From NCBI GenBank assembly GCA_002205965.3, contig NADL03000701.1, forward strand, positions 744,001 through 808,000: 64,000 nucleotides of DNA. The letters are read 5' to 3'. The stretch is from Kappaphycus alvarezii. Lineage: Eukaryota; Rhodophyta; Florideophyceae; Gigartinales; Solieriaceae. The position numbers were made by a program, and so were the translations under genes. Positions within the stretch are counted from its first letter, which is position 1; every line of letters starts with the position of its first letter. Of the stretch, positions 33,210 through 43,024 are shown in pieces. Under the pieces are notes generated by a model, which ran no database searches, was not told where the DNA came from, and saw only the letters and a program-made list of their open reading frames with translations.

Positions 33210-34397
33210 CTAGTGTATCCAAGTTCGAAAAAACGGTTTGGGTAATGCCAACCTCAACCCGAGACCCTGGACCATAGTGCCAACTTGCCTAAGGTTTTTT
33301 GGTTTCACTGACCTATTTAGCAATTCATGGGCCACATCAAAACCCCTTTGCCCTCTGAGGAATTGTATGCTATTTAAAATGGCAGTCGGAACACAGTCGA
33401 AGAGACTCTTTGCTTGAATAAGATCAATGGACTTGGCAACTTCGTATTTTAACAATCCGACATTTGGCCCCCTGCTTCCAGGGCCCCCGCCAGTGATTAC
33501 CGCCACGCCAAGAATCTGCTTACAGAATTTCATGATATTTTACAAGACAAAGTGTTCAGTCCAACATCCTAAGGAACCCTTTCTCAGTACCCTTCTTACC
33601 TTTAAAGGGCAGTGCTCAGGAGCATCGCCACTGCTAGGGTCCAACAGTTTAGTCGGGAAAGAAACCTGCCGGGCTCCGCAGTCTGGTGGTCTGATACTCT
33701 TGGGCTCGATCTCAAAGTACGACATCGTGTCATTGACAGAAGTTTGGCAGGCGTACCAGGTCCCCTTCCTCAGCTCCTTGTTGCCTACCCGCACTCTACT
33801 CCCCAGAACGACTCCATCGATGCTATATTGCGTGCGATCAATTACGGACGCAATGACGATTTGGTCATCTTCCAGTGTTTGTTCGACAATTGGATGTGCA
33901 TTGGAATCATTTCGGGTGACATTGTTCAAGACAGAAAGGTTAATACTGTCCTCATTAACAGCTACTGTGTGTTGAGGACCCCCTGTAGATCCATAGCCAG
34001 CTGTTTGCGTCACGGGAGAATTGTCAGACGCAACGGAGAATCTGGACTTTCTGCGCGGCTTCGCAATGTCAATATGCGGGCCCAAGCGCCGTGTGCTATC
34101 AGCCGTCATTTCCGGTGGGACGACACGCCCGTCCATGGCTTGTACCATATTAGCGTCAACAAAACAATCAAAGGAGAGAGAAGAACAGAAAAGGCAGGAA
34201 GGGTCAGTACGATCAAGCAGGCATCCCCCGGAAGATGAGCCGTCGATCTGGCAGGATCGGGTCTGGTGACGCTGACAATGGCCGAGCGCATTTTGTGCTG
34301 GCCCAGTGCAAATATTGCGTCTCGTCATTGAGGGGAGTGTCACTTTACACTGTAATGCTCGATGGCACACTTCGTTTTTGGATGCAGTGTTGCACAC
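33210..34397 (-). CDS. Antisense frame inside element B, one internal stop; possible captured or accessory gene
   Basis: On the opposite strand to gag-pol, one reading frame of about 395 codons runs from 34397 (inside the right LTR) to 33210. It is interrupted only by a TAA just after 33540; the same frame resumes with MKFCKQILGV. The likely start is internal, for example the Met at about residue 24 or at MVQAMDGR. The first part is polar and soluble (DGRVVPPEMTAD, ASVIDRTQYSIDG). The second holds SLFDCVPTAILNSIQFLRG, which recalls the catalytic-cysteine segment of papain-fold proteases (weak similarity). Antisense ORFs before the 3' LTR are known in some plant LTR elements. Whether this is expressed is unknown. 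Confidence 0.45.
34330..34337 (+). other. Polypurine tract of element B
   Basis: gaggggag immediately before the right LTR. The equivalent site in element A reads gagaggag. Confidence 0.75.
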
Positions 34398-34643
34398 CTT
34401 TGCACGTTAAATATCTGTGATCTCCGCCTCTCCTTCGCCGACCTAAAAGACATCATCGAGAAGTCCTACTACGTCCGATTCCGTAGAATCTGTAGTTCCA
34501 CTCACGCCACAGAGTCGGCCTTTCTCCGCTCCTTATCCCTCGAGTAAAAGTTTTATTTTCTTGTCCATCTTTATCTACTGTTGGCAATTAAAGTTGATTT
34601 TACAACTTTACAACAGTACCTCAACGAGGCGGATAACACGACA
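34338..34643 (+). repeat. Right LTR of element B
   Basis: 306 bp, TGTCAC to ACGACA, followed directly by the target duplication gatcc. Five substitutions separate it from the left LTR. Confidence 0.92.
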
Positions 34644-36454
34644 GATCCCACCTGTCAAAACAGTTGAGTTGAAATGACGTGAGACTGCATATACCTTTCA
34701 TCGGTCGAGGCTTTAACTGAAGACACATACTTACGACCATTGGGTTTTTGTTATCGATGTATGAGTCTGCGTTACACGATTGAACTGATCTTTCCGTCGG
34801 TCGACGAATCTGCATCGTTATCCTCGAGAGCATATAATCCTCGGTTGATTATTGGCTTACATCGAATCCTACTAACAAATCTGAATCACTTTCGATCATT
34901 TCAACGCAAAGCGTGCATTGCTAGCCGTTTTTGTCAAATCTGGCTTTTTCCCATACACCATACACCAACTATCGGCTTTGGTTCATTGGAAGCCACCCCA
35001 TCCATGTACACATTGTTCGTGAAGTGGCTGTATGTGAAGGTCTATTTCCATAATCTCGCATAGTTTTGCTGCATTAGTAGTTCCGCATATTGAACGAAGT
35101 ATACCCGGGTCGTAGACGGGATCGTAGACGGGAATATAGTACCTCATTCGGTCAATTGCTGAAGAACTAAGTTGGCGGAGGAATATTCGTTCGTTATATC
35201 CGTTGTTGTCTTCACTGTTTGCTTTGCTGCTAGCAGAACCTGACCTTGTTATCTCGACTTAGCTTCTGGATAATCCTGCCCATTACTATCCCTTTGTGCA
35301 AGTCTCCAGTTCTTTCAGTGTATATGCCTTTGCTTGGCTTCGCAATTCGAGTTATTTGTGACCTTTATCGTAGAGCAGGCACTGCAGGTCACCGATCTAG
35401 TGGCTAATGAAATTGCATTCTTGACATCTACTTTTCAATTTGGCACCCGTTCCTGTGGTAATGTATCTAGGGAGTTTTTGATATCCACTTGATTACTGAA
35501 TTCATACCCTGTTCCCATTATCTTTCCCACAATGGTTTCGTTCCTTGAAGTTTCAGAAATATTATGCATGCAGTAGATAGGGTATCTGCTGCGCTCCAAA
35601 TGCATAGATCGAATATTTTTCACGGCCTCGATTTGTGTCAACGCTTGTGAGTTGAAAGCAGCCACAGACGGGGCATCCCTCCAACGTCATCCCACTAAGT
35701 CAAGTATCGCTTTCTACACGTGAGCCTGCCTCACCGAAAGATCTCATATTTCCCAGTATAACTTCGGGTCACACGCATATGGACCGGATTTCGGGACTTC
35801 CAAAAATCACGGCCTATAATTGACCTAGAATCATGAGTACTGGGAATTTGCGCACAGTAATGAGTATGAATTCTCTGGCAGCGGTACTACAAGTGAGTTC
35901 AGTGTGTATGAGTCGCAAGTTAGCCCTTTGTACGGCTAACAAGTGCAATCGTGGTATTTAGGCCGCCTACAGTGCCTTAAAAGAAAAAACCAAAAAACCA
36001 AAAAAAGATTGTGGACTGTGGACCAAACACCCGTTCCACGCACTCGAAAGTTGGACACATTGGACAGGTGACAAGCGCCACGCATGAGGTCGACGAGTAC
36101 GACGAATAAGCGTTGAAAAATTTGTGCATCGGGAAAATGGACTGCTGACATCAGCAAGATGGTTTGTTACGTCAGCAAAAATGATTTGAGGAAGTTGAAT
36201 TTGGCGGGAGGGTGTGCGAGACTGTGAACGCACCAATATGGTGCGAGGATTGAGGCGATGTCTGTTAGGTCTCCAAACGAGGTCGAGTGATTGGACCTTT
36301 CTCGAGTTCCGAGATCATACAAGGGGAGCGAAGTTTCTGGCAGGACAGAATATGATGCATTGCGTTTATGCTGAGTTTATGTAAAGTAGTGGACGGTAGT
36401 GTGAGTCCGAAGTAGTTTAAATAGCAGAATTTCGATTAGAATCAATTAAACTTC

Positions 36455-36479
36455 AGAAGTCAGACAGCTTCTGACTTCT
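36455..36479. repeat. 10-bp hairpin
   Basis: AGAAGTCAGA, loop cagct, TCTGACTTCT. Stem perfect. It lies near the end of a possible solo LTR. Confidence 0.6.
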
Positions 36480-37477
36480 ACTTGTTCAATAACGCTAACC
36501 AGGTTGATTTCACTGAAGGGCTCTTAGACTGCGTGAAAATTTTTAGAGTGAAATACCTAAACTTTTGCTTGATTCTTTGCTTGCTTCAATGCCAAAGAGG
36601 TAAAGTATGGTACAAAAACGCTTTGAAATAATTACTAAGAACAGAGAGCAAATATAATTGAGGTCACAGCTTACAGGGCCTTTTTCTGCTGAGCTTTGTT
36701 GAGGTGCTGTATAATTACAGTTTCCCCTACGTACTGCTTTCGAAATGGCAAAATTCAAGTGCTACACACGAAAAATAAAATTGATTTCGTGATTTTATCC
36801 TTTAAGGATAAGGTGATTTCACGTATTTTGACAAATTTATTTAAAAACTTTCGCGGAGAACTTTCATTGTAGGGGGCTGCTTCATACTCTATGTTTTTAT
36901 AACCTCACTTTCTAGTTCTTCGCTTTTTTGTTTATTTTCTCTGTTTGGGTTTCAATAATCTTTTATTAGGTGTTATAATTAGAAAAAATGGATGAATTTG
37001 ATAAGAGGGGTTGAACTTGGCTATGATCTAGACCTCGAATAAGCAAATACCATCATAACGGCTGCATGCATTGTACCGGCGACATTGGCGTACCATGAGC
37101 ACGTCAGAGAAAGGAAACGTATGGAAATTCCCGCTCAACACTCGCAGTCTAGGGTTGATCTTCTTACCATTACAAGATAGTGGTCGGGGCAGCATAAACT
37201 TACTATGGGCATGTCAGATGAAGGCAGTATAGTCGACTTACCGTTTTCGCAAATACTCGTAGAGTACGACCTCAACCGGTTTAACATTGCTATGTAACCA
37301 CAGATTTAGAAATCAGGACTGCATATTTCAGCTTCTACAAGTCGTCTCTTCTTCTCCAATCTACCATTTTTTACTAATTCTTCACAGCACAATCACATAT
37401 CGTTCATTTTTGTTCCATTCAGTTCATTAATTCTTCATACTGCGTCCAATTTATTGGTTTAAACCTGTCGTATCGGA

Positions 37478-37818
37478 ATGGCGCGTCCTTCCCTCGTTGA
37501 AGTCATCAAATTGCTTCGACATCGCTTAGTATGTTCGCAGTTCGGTTACATATCGACACTCCATTGATATCAAAACTAGTTTGCCTCCGCAAGACAGGAT
37601 ATAAGGTTGGCGTTTCTAAATTGGCGGCCAACCTAATGTTCAGAGGACCGAGGGATACCTCTCAGTCCACTGAAAAAAGCTACTGTGAGCAGGTTTTAGA
37701 ATTTTTTCATTTTAAACAGACAGGCCAAATTGTCCGCCACTGTTTGGAAGCGCAGATTCGCCAGAGAAATCGCTCTCTCTCAATAAAAACAGACTCGAAA
37801 AGATGTCGCGACCCGTAA
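37478..37818 (+). pseudogene. Possible gag relic
   Basis: A short frame (MARPSLVEVIKLLRHRL) is followed in another frame by FHFKQTGQIVRHC, which resembles a zinc knuckle (C-x2-C-x4-H-x4-C) that has lost its first cysteines. Too little remains to assign a family. Confidence 0.3.
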
Positions 37819-38058
37819 TAAGCGACAATGCCTCAACTTTAGCGTGGTTTTGGCTACGACGCTAGGAGCCAAGACATCCCATGAAGATCGCCTTTTCCAA
37901 AATTTGACTCATTTGACCCTCTTGGTGTCGCCGTCTCTTTCGAGGCGGCCACTAACGATGTATGCGAACGGGAACGTAGGGTCTTGTACGCCATTCTTAG
38001 TGTCATCATTAAATGCTGTTTTTCTCTATTTGTTTGATCCATATTTTCAGGTGGCAAT

Positions 38059-38089
38059 GTACGGTACTTCTGTACAGGTACAGTAATAC
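38059..38089 (+). promoter_or_regulatory. GTACGGTAC and TACAG motif cluster upstream of the BASS gene
   Basis: GTACGGTAC at 38059-38067 and tgtacaggtacagtaatac at 38071-38089, 28-58 bp before the first ATG of the transporter. Same motif class as in the other gene spacers. Confidence 0.4.
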
Positions 38090-38116
38090 GGGGCGTCAAG
38101 TGAGTTTATTTTTGGA

Positions 38117-39424
38117 ATGGGCAATTCCCGAAACTCTTGGGCAGAGGGGATCAGTTACCCCATCTCGTCAAGGATCGCTTGTCGAAGAAAGCTACCACTT
38201 CGTCGCAGACTTCCGATGATCGCCTTTACCACTCACTACACACCCAGTGTCAACCAATCATCCCGCATACGCCACATCGCTCACATTCCTCTGAGCTGGC
38301 GTCCTCATGGCAATTCAACTGCAGCAAATCGGCGCCTTCAACCTCCGCGTTCATGCCAAACTACCCCCCCGCCTGCGCCGCCTCCTTCCTCCTCTACCAT
38401 TTCGCCTACGTCTCCCACCGCCCCACCATCCCCACTATCCCCCCTGCTCAATACCCTAACCTCTCTGTTCCCGCTTTGGGTGACGCTTGCCTCTATCTCC
38501 GCCTTTCTATATCCGCCATCCTTCCTCTGGTTCACCACCCCGTTTATCCTTCCCACCCTCTCCCTCATAATGCTAGGCATGGGTCTCACAATCCCTGCCT
38601 CCACATTCCTCTCTCTCCTCTCCAAACCTCCACCCCTCATCCTGGGCGCTTTGTGTCAGTATACAATCATGCCGGTACTATCAACCCTCCTGTCCTCCCT
38701 CTTAAGTCTCCCTACACCATTCGCAGTAGGCCTGATTCTCGTCGGCGTCTGTCCAGGCGGCGCCGCTAGTAATCTTATTTGCCTTATCGCCCAAGCGGAC
38801 GTCGCTCTGAGCGTTATGTTAACCCTCGTCTCCACCCTTCTCAGCGTCGTGATGATTCCTTTCCTTATGCAAGTCTTGGCCGGAACTCTCGTCCCGGTCT
38901 CCGCTATCGCTCTTTTTCGCTCCGCCACCCAAATTGTACTTATCCCTCTTGCCGTTGGCGCCCTATTGAAATCACGCTTTCCCGCACTTGTGCGCCGCGT
39001 GCTTCAAGTTCTACCCCTGATTTCTGTCCTCGGCGTAGCTCTTATTTGTGGGGGCTGCGTGGCTGCAAATGCCGCGGCGTTGGCTGTTGTTGGGGGCAGG
39101 CTTGTCCTTGCAGTTACGCTTTTGCATGTTATGGGTGGTTTGTTGGGATATGTCATTGCTCGGTTATCTGGCATGTCTTTGCAAGCAGCCAGAACCGTGT
39201 GTATTGAAGTCATGATGCAGAACTCTACAATGGCTGTTTCTTTGGCTAATTTGCATTTTGTCAACCCCTTGACTGCTGTGCCGGGTGCTATCAGCGCTGT
39301 CACCCATTCAATATGTGGCAGTGTTTTGGCAGGAGTCTGGAGACTCTTAGATAGCGTGAGAGCGAGGCGGAAGTCTGCAACTGCTACGCAGTTGTCAAGC
39401 AAAGACGCGTCGCGTTTTCACTGA
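38117..39424 (+). CDS. Bile acid:sodium symporter family (BASS) transporter
   Basis: 435 aa from ATG 38117. A later ATG at 38216 (MIAFTTH) is also possible. The first 100 or so residues are Ser/Thr/Arg/Pro-rich with few acids, as in a plastid transit peptide. From about residue 110 there are nine or ten hydrophobic segments. VGVCPGGAASNLICLIAQADVALSV is cut here to its key parts: CPGGAASN, a sodium-site motif of the family, and DVALSVMLT. A late crossover helix region (VMMQNSTMAVSLA) is also typical. Plastid BASS proteins carry pyruvate, 2-keto acids or glucosinolate precursors with sodium; the substrate here is unknown. The frame is intact. It precedes the glycosyltransferase by 283 bp on the same strand. 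Confidence 0.82.
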   Translation: MGNSRNSWAEGISYPISSRIACRRKLPLRRRLPMIAFTTHYTPSVNQSSRIRHIAHIPLSWRPHGNSTAANRRLQPPRSCQTTPPPAPPPSSSTISPTSPTAPPSPLSPLLNTLTSLFPLWVTLASISAFLYPPSFLWFTTPFILPTLSLIMLGMGLTIPASTFLSLLSKPPPLILGALCQYTIMPVLSTLLSSLLSLPTPFAVGLILVGVCPGGAASNLICLIAQADVALSVMLTLVSTLLSVVMIPFLMQVLAGTLVPVSAIALFRSATQIVLIPLAVGALLKSRFPALVRRVLQVLPLISVLGVALICGGCVAANAAALAVVGGRLVLAVTLLHVMGGLLGYVIARLSGMSLQAARTVCIEVMMQNSTMAVSLANLHFVNPLTAVPGAISAVTHSICGSVLAGVWRLLDSVRARRKSATATQLSSKDASRFH

Positions 39425-39707
39425 ATTTTTTTTCGCAAACTGGGATCTGAACAAGGCCAAGGAATGAGACGTTGGGAGATCCGTTAAATTTATGCTAGTG
39501 TCTCTCGTATTTTGGGTAAACGGTGGAATTTGAGACTGGTGATGCCGATATTTTGAGACAAGGATTTTGAGGACGCGTCCTTTGAACTTAACCGCTTCCC
39601 TAGCAGACATGGATTGTAATGAGTCTAATGTGAAGCCGCCCAGTTCGTAGGCCATTGCTTTTTCTTTTTCGTGACGTCTGTTCAGGAACTGGCGCAGATT
39701 GTCTTCG

Positions 39708-40985
39708 ATGGATTCTAGGCGGCGATACCGGCGGATGATGGGACATGGGGTCGAATGGGGGGAGCCAGCATTACGGATCGATGACTCGAGTACGCATGGT
39801 CTCGGGAAAAAGAAAAGAATCTCAGCAAATTTTAAGGAACGTGGACCTATGTCTGCAGCTGGGCAAAGTAATTGGGTGGAGGGGTTGAAAAAAAGATGGA
39901 GAAGGATGGATAGGGATCTGTGGCGTGGCGTGTTAGGAAGAAGAAAGGTGGTGTTTGCAGTAAACTTATTAGTGTTGGTGATGTTGTGCTGGCAAATGTG
40001 GAGTTTAATGAAGATGGGAGGGGACGCAAATGTGATGGAAAATGTAATACGGTCAATGAAAATGGAAGAGTTGCCGTATCCGTTGAACATCGTAGTCCAG
40101 GTACATCGGAAAAATGTGACGGGAGGAAGAAGGGAGGGGCGTGTGCAGTTTGCTGGCTATGTTCGAAAAAAGGAGGGGACGTTCAGAGACAAGTATCCGT
40201 CAGTTAGTGTTGAAAAGAGGGGAGTTTTCGACAGAGTTTTTGTGGTATCCGGTAAGAGATGTCCAAGACAGTGGGAGAAGGTTGCGGAGAGGGGTGTACG
40301 AATGGGTTTGGAGGTAGAGAGAAGGGTTGCAGAGGATGCCAGGAACGTTTCGCTGTCAAGTCCGCCTGTGGGTATTATGAAGGAGGGAATGCGAGATATT
40401 GGAGGAGGAAAGGTGGGGACGATGAGTTTGAAGCGGCGCGTAGGGTATTTGGCTGCTCATCGTGAGATTTGGCGACGAGTTGTAGAGCGTAAGTTTCAAA
40501 GAGTGTTGATTATGGATGCGGAAGTTATGGTGAAGGAGGGGGTGCTGAGAAATTTGCCGGGAATGATGACGAACGTGGATCAGGAGTCGATTGTCAGACA
40601 AAAACATTGGCACTTGTTTTTTTTGAGGCGATGGAAAGTTGTAGGTAGTGGCAAGGAAAAATTGTGGACTACAAGTCGAGGAGTGGGAGGAGGGATGGCA
40701 GTTGTCAGGGCGAACGTATCGGTAGGAATGGCTGGGTATATTATATCGCTGCAAGGAGCGAGGGTATTGTTGGAGATGGTCAACAGGTTTCGTGGGCCTC
40801 TAGACGTGGAAGTGGGCATGATTCAGCGAAATATGGGGGACGACTTTGTTGCGTTGAGTGGCGGAGGCGGTGAGCCGTGGGACGCGTTAGACGATATCGA
40901 AGGGGGCGAACACGAACCAGAGTGTCGTTGGAGAAGATTGGAGTATCCCCAGCTCGCCGGTTTGGCTTTGAGGTTTCCCGCTTAA
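39708..40985 (+). CDS. GT25-like glycosyltransferase, type II membrane protein
   Basis: 425 aa. The open frame starts nine bases earlier with TTG; the first ATG is 39708. A basic N-terminal tail precedes one membrane anchor at about residues 80-101 (VVFAVNLLVLVML), so the catalytic part should face the Golgi lumen. The domain follows the COG3306/GT25 order: FDRVFVVSGKRCPRQW, then KRRVGYLAAHREIWRRVVE, then FQRVLIMDAEVMV, then VGMAGYIISLQGARVLLE. GT25 enzymes transfer galactose or glucose. The place where family members usually have an acidic EDD/DxD motif reads MDAEV, so metal binding and activity are uncertain. An overlapping antisense frame (39395-40090) is judged a shadow. Confidence 0.7.
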   Translation: MDSRRRYRRMMGHGVEWGEPALRIDDSSTHGLGKKKRISANFKERGPMSAAGQSNWVEGLKKRWRRMDRDLWRGVLGRRKVVFAVNLLVLVMLCWQMWSLMKMGGDANVMENVIRSMKMEELPYPLNIVVQVHRKNVTGGRREGRVQFAGYVRKKEGTFRDKYPSVSVEKRGVFDRVFVVSGKRCPRQWEKVAERGVRMGLEVERRVAEDARNVSLSSPPVGIMKEGMRDIGGGKVGTMSLKRRVGYLAAHREIWRRVVERKFQRVLIMDAEVMVKEGVLRNLPGMMTNVDQESIVRQKHWHLFFLRRWKVVGSGKEKLWTTSRGVGGGMAVVRANVSVGMAGYIISLQGARVLLEMVNRFRGPLDVEVGMIQRNMGDDFVALSGGGGEPWDALDDIEGGEHEPECRWRRLEYPQLAGLALRFPA

Positions 40986-41026
40986 CTCGACTTCGCGTTT
41001 TTAACGATGGTTTGGTACAATAAAGC

Positions 41027-41043
41027 ACTGTACTGTACTGTTT
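41027..41043. promoter_or_regulatory. CTGTACTGTACTG motif between two genes
   Basis: cactgtactgtactgtt lies 40 bp after the glycosyltransferase stop and 121 bp before the first EME1-like ATG. It is the same palindromic motif as in other spacers. Confidence 0.4.
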
Positions 41044-41163
41044 ATTATTCCAATTCTGAAGGCGCCAAAAAATTTGCCCGCTGTTTCGCACCATATCCCC
41101 TCCCCACGAAACAAGCTCCGCATCTCGGCAGGAGTGATTGAAATCACCCATCACCGGGAAAGC

Positions 41164-42569
41164 ATGTCATCAGACACGGAGAACTCAGCGGAGTGCCCAT
41201 TCCATCTTGCGCGCCCTCATCTCAACCTAAGCGATGAATCCGCGCGCCGTCAACGCTCAAGAAATCTCACGCGTTTACGCAGCATTGCGCCCTCCCGTAG
41301 CACCCCCCCAATCACGGCCCCTTTTCGTAAGCTAACGCCGTCGAAACGGCCGTGTGTAACAACTCAGCAAACGAGCAGGGCAGTAGTCGAAGCAAGAAAT
41401 GATCCTTTGCGAAAGGCAGCGCGTGCGAGACATATGGAGGCTACAAAGGATTTGAGAAAGAGAAGGATGGGGCGATGGACTGGCAAAGGGAGGGAAGTTA
41501 AGGATAGGAATGAGGGCAGGGTAGAGGAAAAGAGCCAAGAGGAGTGGAGGAGGGAAGAAGAGGGCGGGGAAACGGTGACGAGGAAAGGCAGGAGAGGTAG
41601 ATTTCATTCTCTACCGGGAGAGAACGCGACAGCAAAGGCACTAGGAAAGAATGCAGGCGTCGGATATTTCTGTACGGATGGTAACCAAAGTCAACCAGGT
41701 GTTCAGGTCTTGGTAGGAAGCGAATTGTGGGGTAGAACTGGAACGGGAGCAATATTGGAGCAAGTACGATCAGCGTATGGGGATAGGGTGAATCCGATTG
41801 ATGACTTTGTAGTAAGCAATGGCATTCGATGGAGAAGGGAGGCGAGGGAGGGAGCTGCAGATTTTGAGTGGGGGATGGTAGTGTTCGCCGGGGATGCGTT
41901 TGTGGAGTATTTGGAAAGGTCTTTGATGCGTGAGTACGTAACGTGGGTGATACAGGAAATGGAGCTGTTGGGAAAGCGGCTTATAATTGTAGGGGTTGGG
42001 GTTGAGGAAGTGGTAAAGAAGCGGAGGAAAGGAATGGGGAGTGTTGAGATCGATGCTGTGACGGATATTTGTACTATGTTGATGATGGATTTTGGAGTTC
42101 GTGTCGCATTGTTTGAGAGGGAGGAGGAGGTAGCTGGCTATATTCTACAGGTAACGGATGGAATCGACAAACAGCGGTTCTACAAAGAAAAGGGTTTCCT
42201 TGAGACCACGAGAGATGATCGCGAGGAAAGGGCATTCCGTGCGACCGAAGAAGAGGATGAAGGCAAAGGTGTGCGAGTGGACAGCGATGGAGAATTAGGA
42301 CGCATGTACACGAAGATGCTGACGGGAATGGGAGGGATTAGCGCTCGAGAGGCAGCACCATACGGAAAAGGTTTCCAACATTGAAGGAGCTGTTCAGAGA
42401 AACAGAGCTGTGTCGAGCACGGGAGGATAAGATAATGATGCTGGAAGGAGTGACTTTGGGGGATGACGAAGGGAATGACGCGAGGAAAGTCCGCCTTTCA
42501 TCCGCATCCGCGTCAATGATCGCAAAAGTTATTCTGGGCGAAGACGGAGATGCAATCGTGCAAATGTGA
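41164..42569 (+). CDS. EME1-like non-catalytic ERCC4 nuclease subunit, first copy; one frameshift
   Basis: About 468 aa. The open frame starts earlier with TTG, but the first ATG is 41164 (MSSDTENSAECPF). A basic, Arg/Glu-rich linker precedes an ERCC4-type nuclease fold (WGMVVFAGDAFVEYL, RLIIVGVGVEEVV, LMMDFGVRVALFE, AGYILQVTDGIDKQRFY). The catalytic GDx(n)ERKx3D of MUS81/XPF is absent, as in EME1. The C-terminal helix-hairpin-helix begins ELGRMYTKMLTGMGGISAREA. One base is missing near 42352-42365, after which IRKRFPTLKELFRE continues to 42569. EME1 pairs with MUS81 to cut branched DNA. It sits directly upstream of a paralogue on the same strand. Confidence 0.7.
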
Positions 42570-43024
42570 TTTATTCAGTCGTTGCGGTCTTCGCAAGATT
42601 TAGCACAGCGATAGTTTTTTAGAAAATTTAAGATTTCAAATTTAATTTTTTGAATTTCAACGTGTTGTGCACAATGTGGGCCCTGAGTGGTTATGATAGG
42701 TTGACATCATCCCTTGCAGAAAAAAAGTAGTTCATGCAGGATGTGATCTAGGTAGTGTACAGAACAGCATTATGCATCCATTGCTGCCTGTACTTTGATG
42801 ATTAAAATACTCAAGTTTGATCATCAAAAGGTAAGCCAATCGCCACTCAAACCAGACAGAAACGGAATCAATGATTATCACCCTGCTGAAAGACGTGTAC
42901 TCCTCCGCAAACCCTTAATCCCCTGCTTGCTCGGATGAGCACAACAAAAAGGTCGCATTTCATCGCCAGTGACAGTGAGAATATTCAGGTCACGATTTAC
43001 TACTCACCATCGCGCTGGTATCTG

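Larger units (their letters stand above)
29962..34643 (+). mobile_element. LTR retrotransposon B: complete ends, RT-deleted, Ty1/copia-related
   Basis: 4682 bp, bounded by 306-bp LTRs that differ at only 5 positions. The 5-bp duplication gatcc flanks it (29957-29961 and 34644-34648), and the purine tract gaggggag (34330-34337) abuts the right LTR. Gag is open. Protease, integrase and RNase H lie in one frame broken by a few stops, but no reverse transcriptase separates integrase from RNase H. A long antisense frame fills most of the space before the right LTR. Insertion appears recent, so the copy was probably mobilised in trans. Integrase and RNase H resemble a copia-like polyprotein group I know from fungi (memory, not searched). 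Confidence 0.9.
34644..38116. other. Gene-poor spacer
   Basis: No host gene seen in about 3.5 kb. It holds a 10-bp hairpin (36455-36479) in a stretch (about 36261-36503) that looks LTR-like, starting TGTTAGG with a TATA-like gtttaaatag; no partner LTR was found. A gag-like relic lies at 37478-37818. The end of the spacer (38059-38089) carries GTACGGTAC and TACAG motifs before the transporter gene. Confidence 0.45.

Noticed and set aside
33427-34238. Plus-strand frames of 182 and 208 codons before the right LTR of element B
   Set aside because: They overlap the longer antisense frame and show no pol or env-like motif. The antisense reading is the better candidate.
36261-36503. Possible solo LTR (TGTTAGG start, TATA-like box, hairpin)
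   Set aside because: No second copy, no clear CA end and no target duplication. Mentioned only within the spacer entry.
39395-40090. 231-codon frame on the minus strand
   Set aside because: It overlaps the 5' part of the glycosyltransferase, whose motifs and membrane anchor are convincing. No motif was recognised in the antisense peptide.
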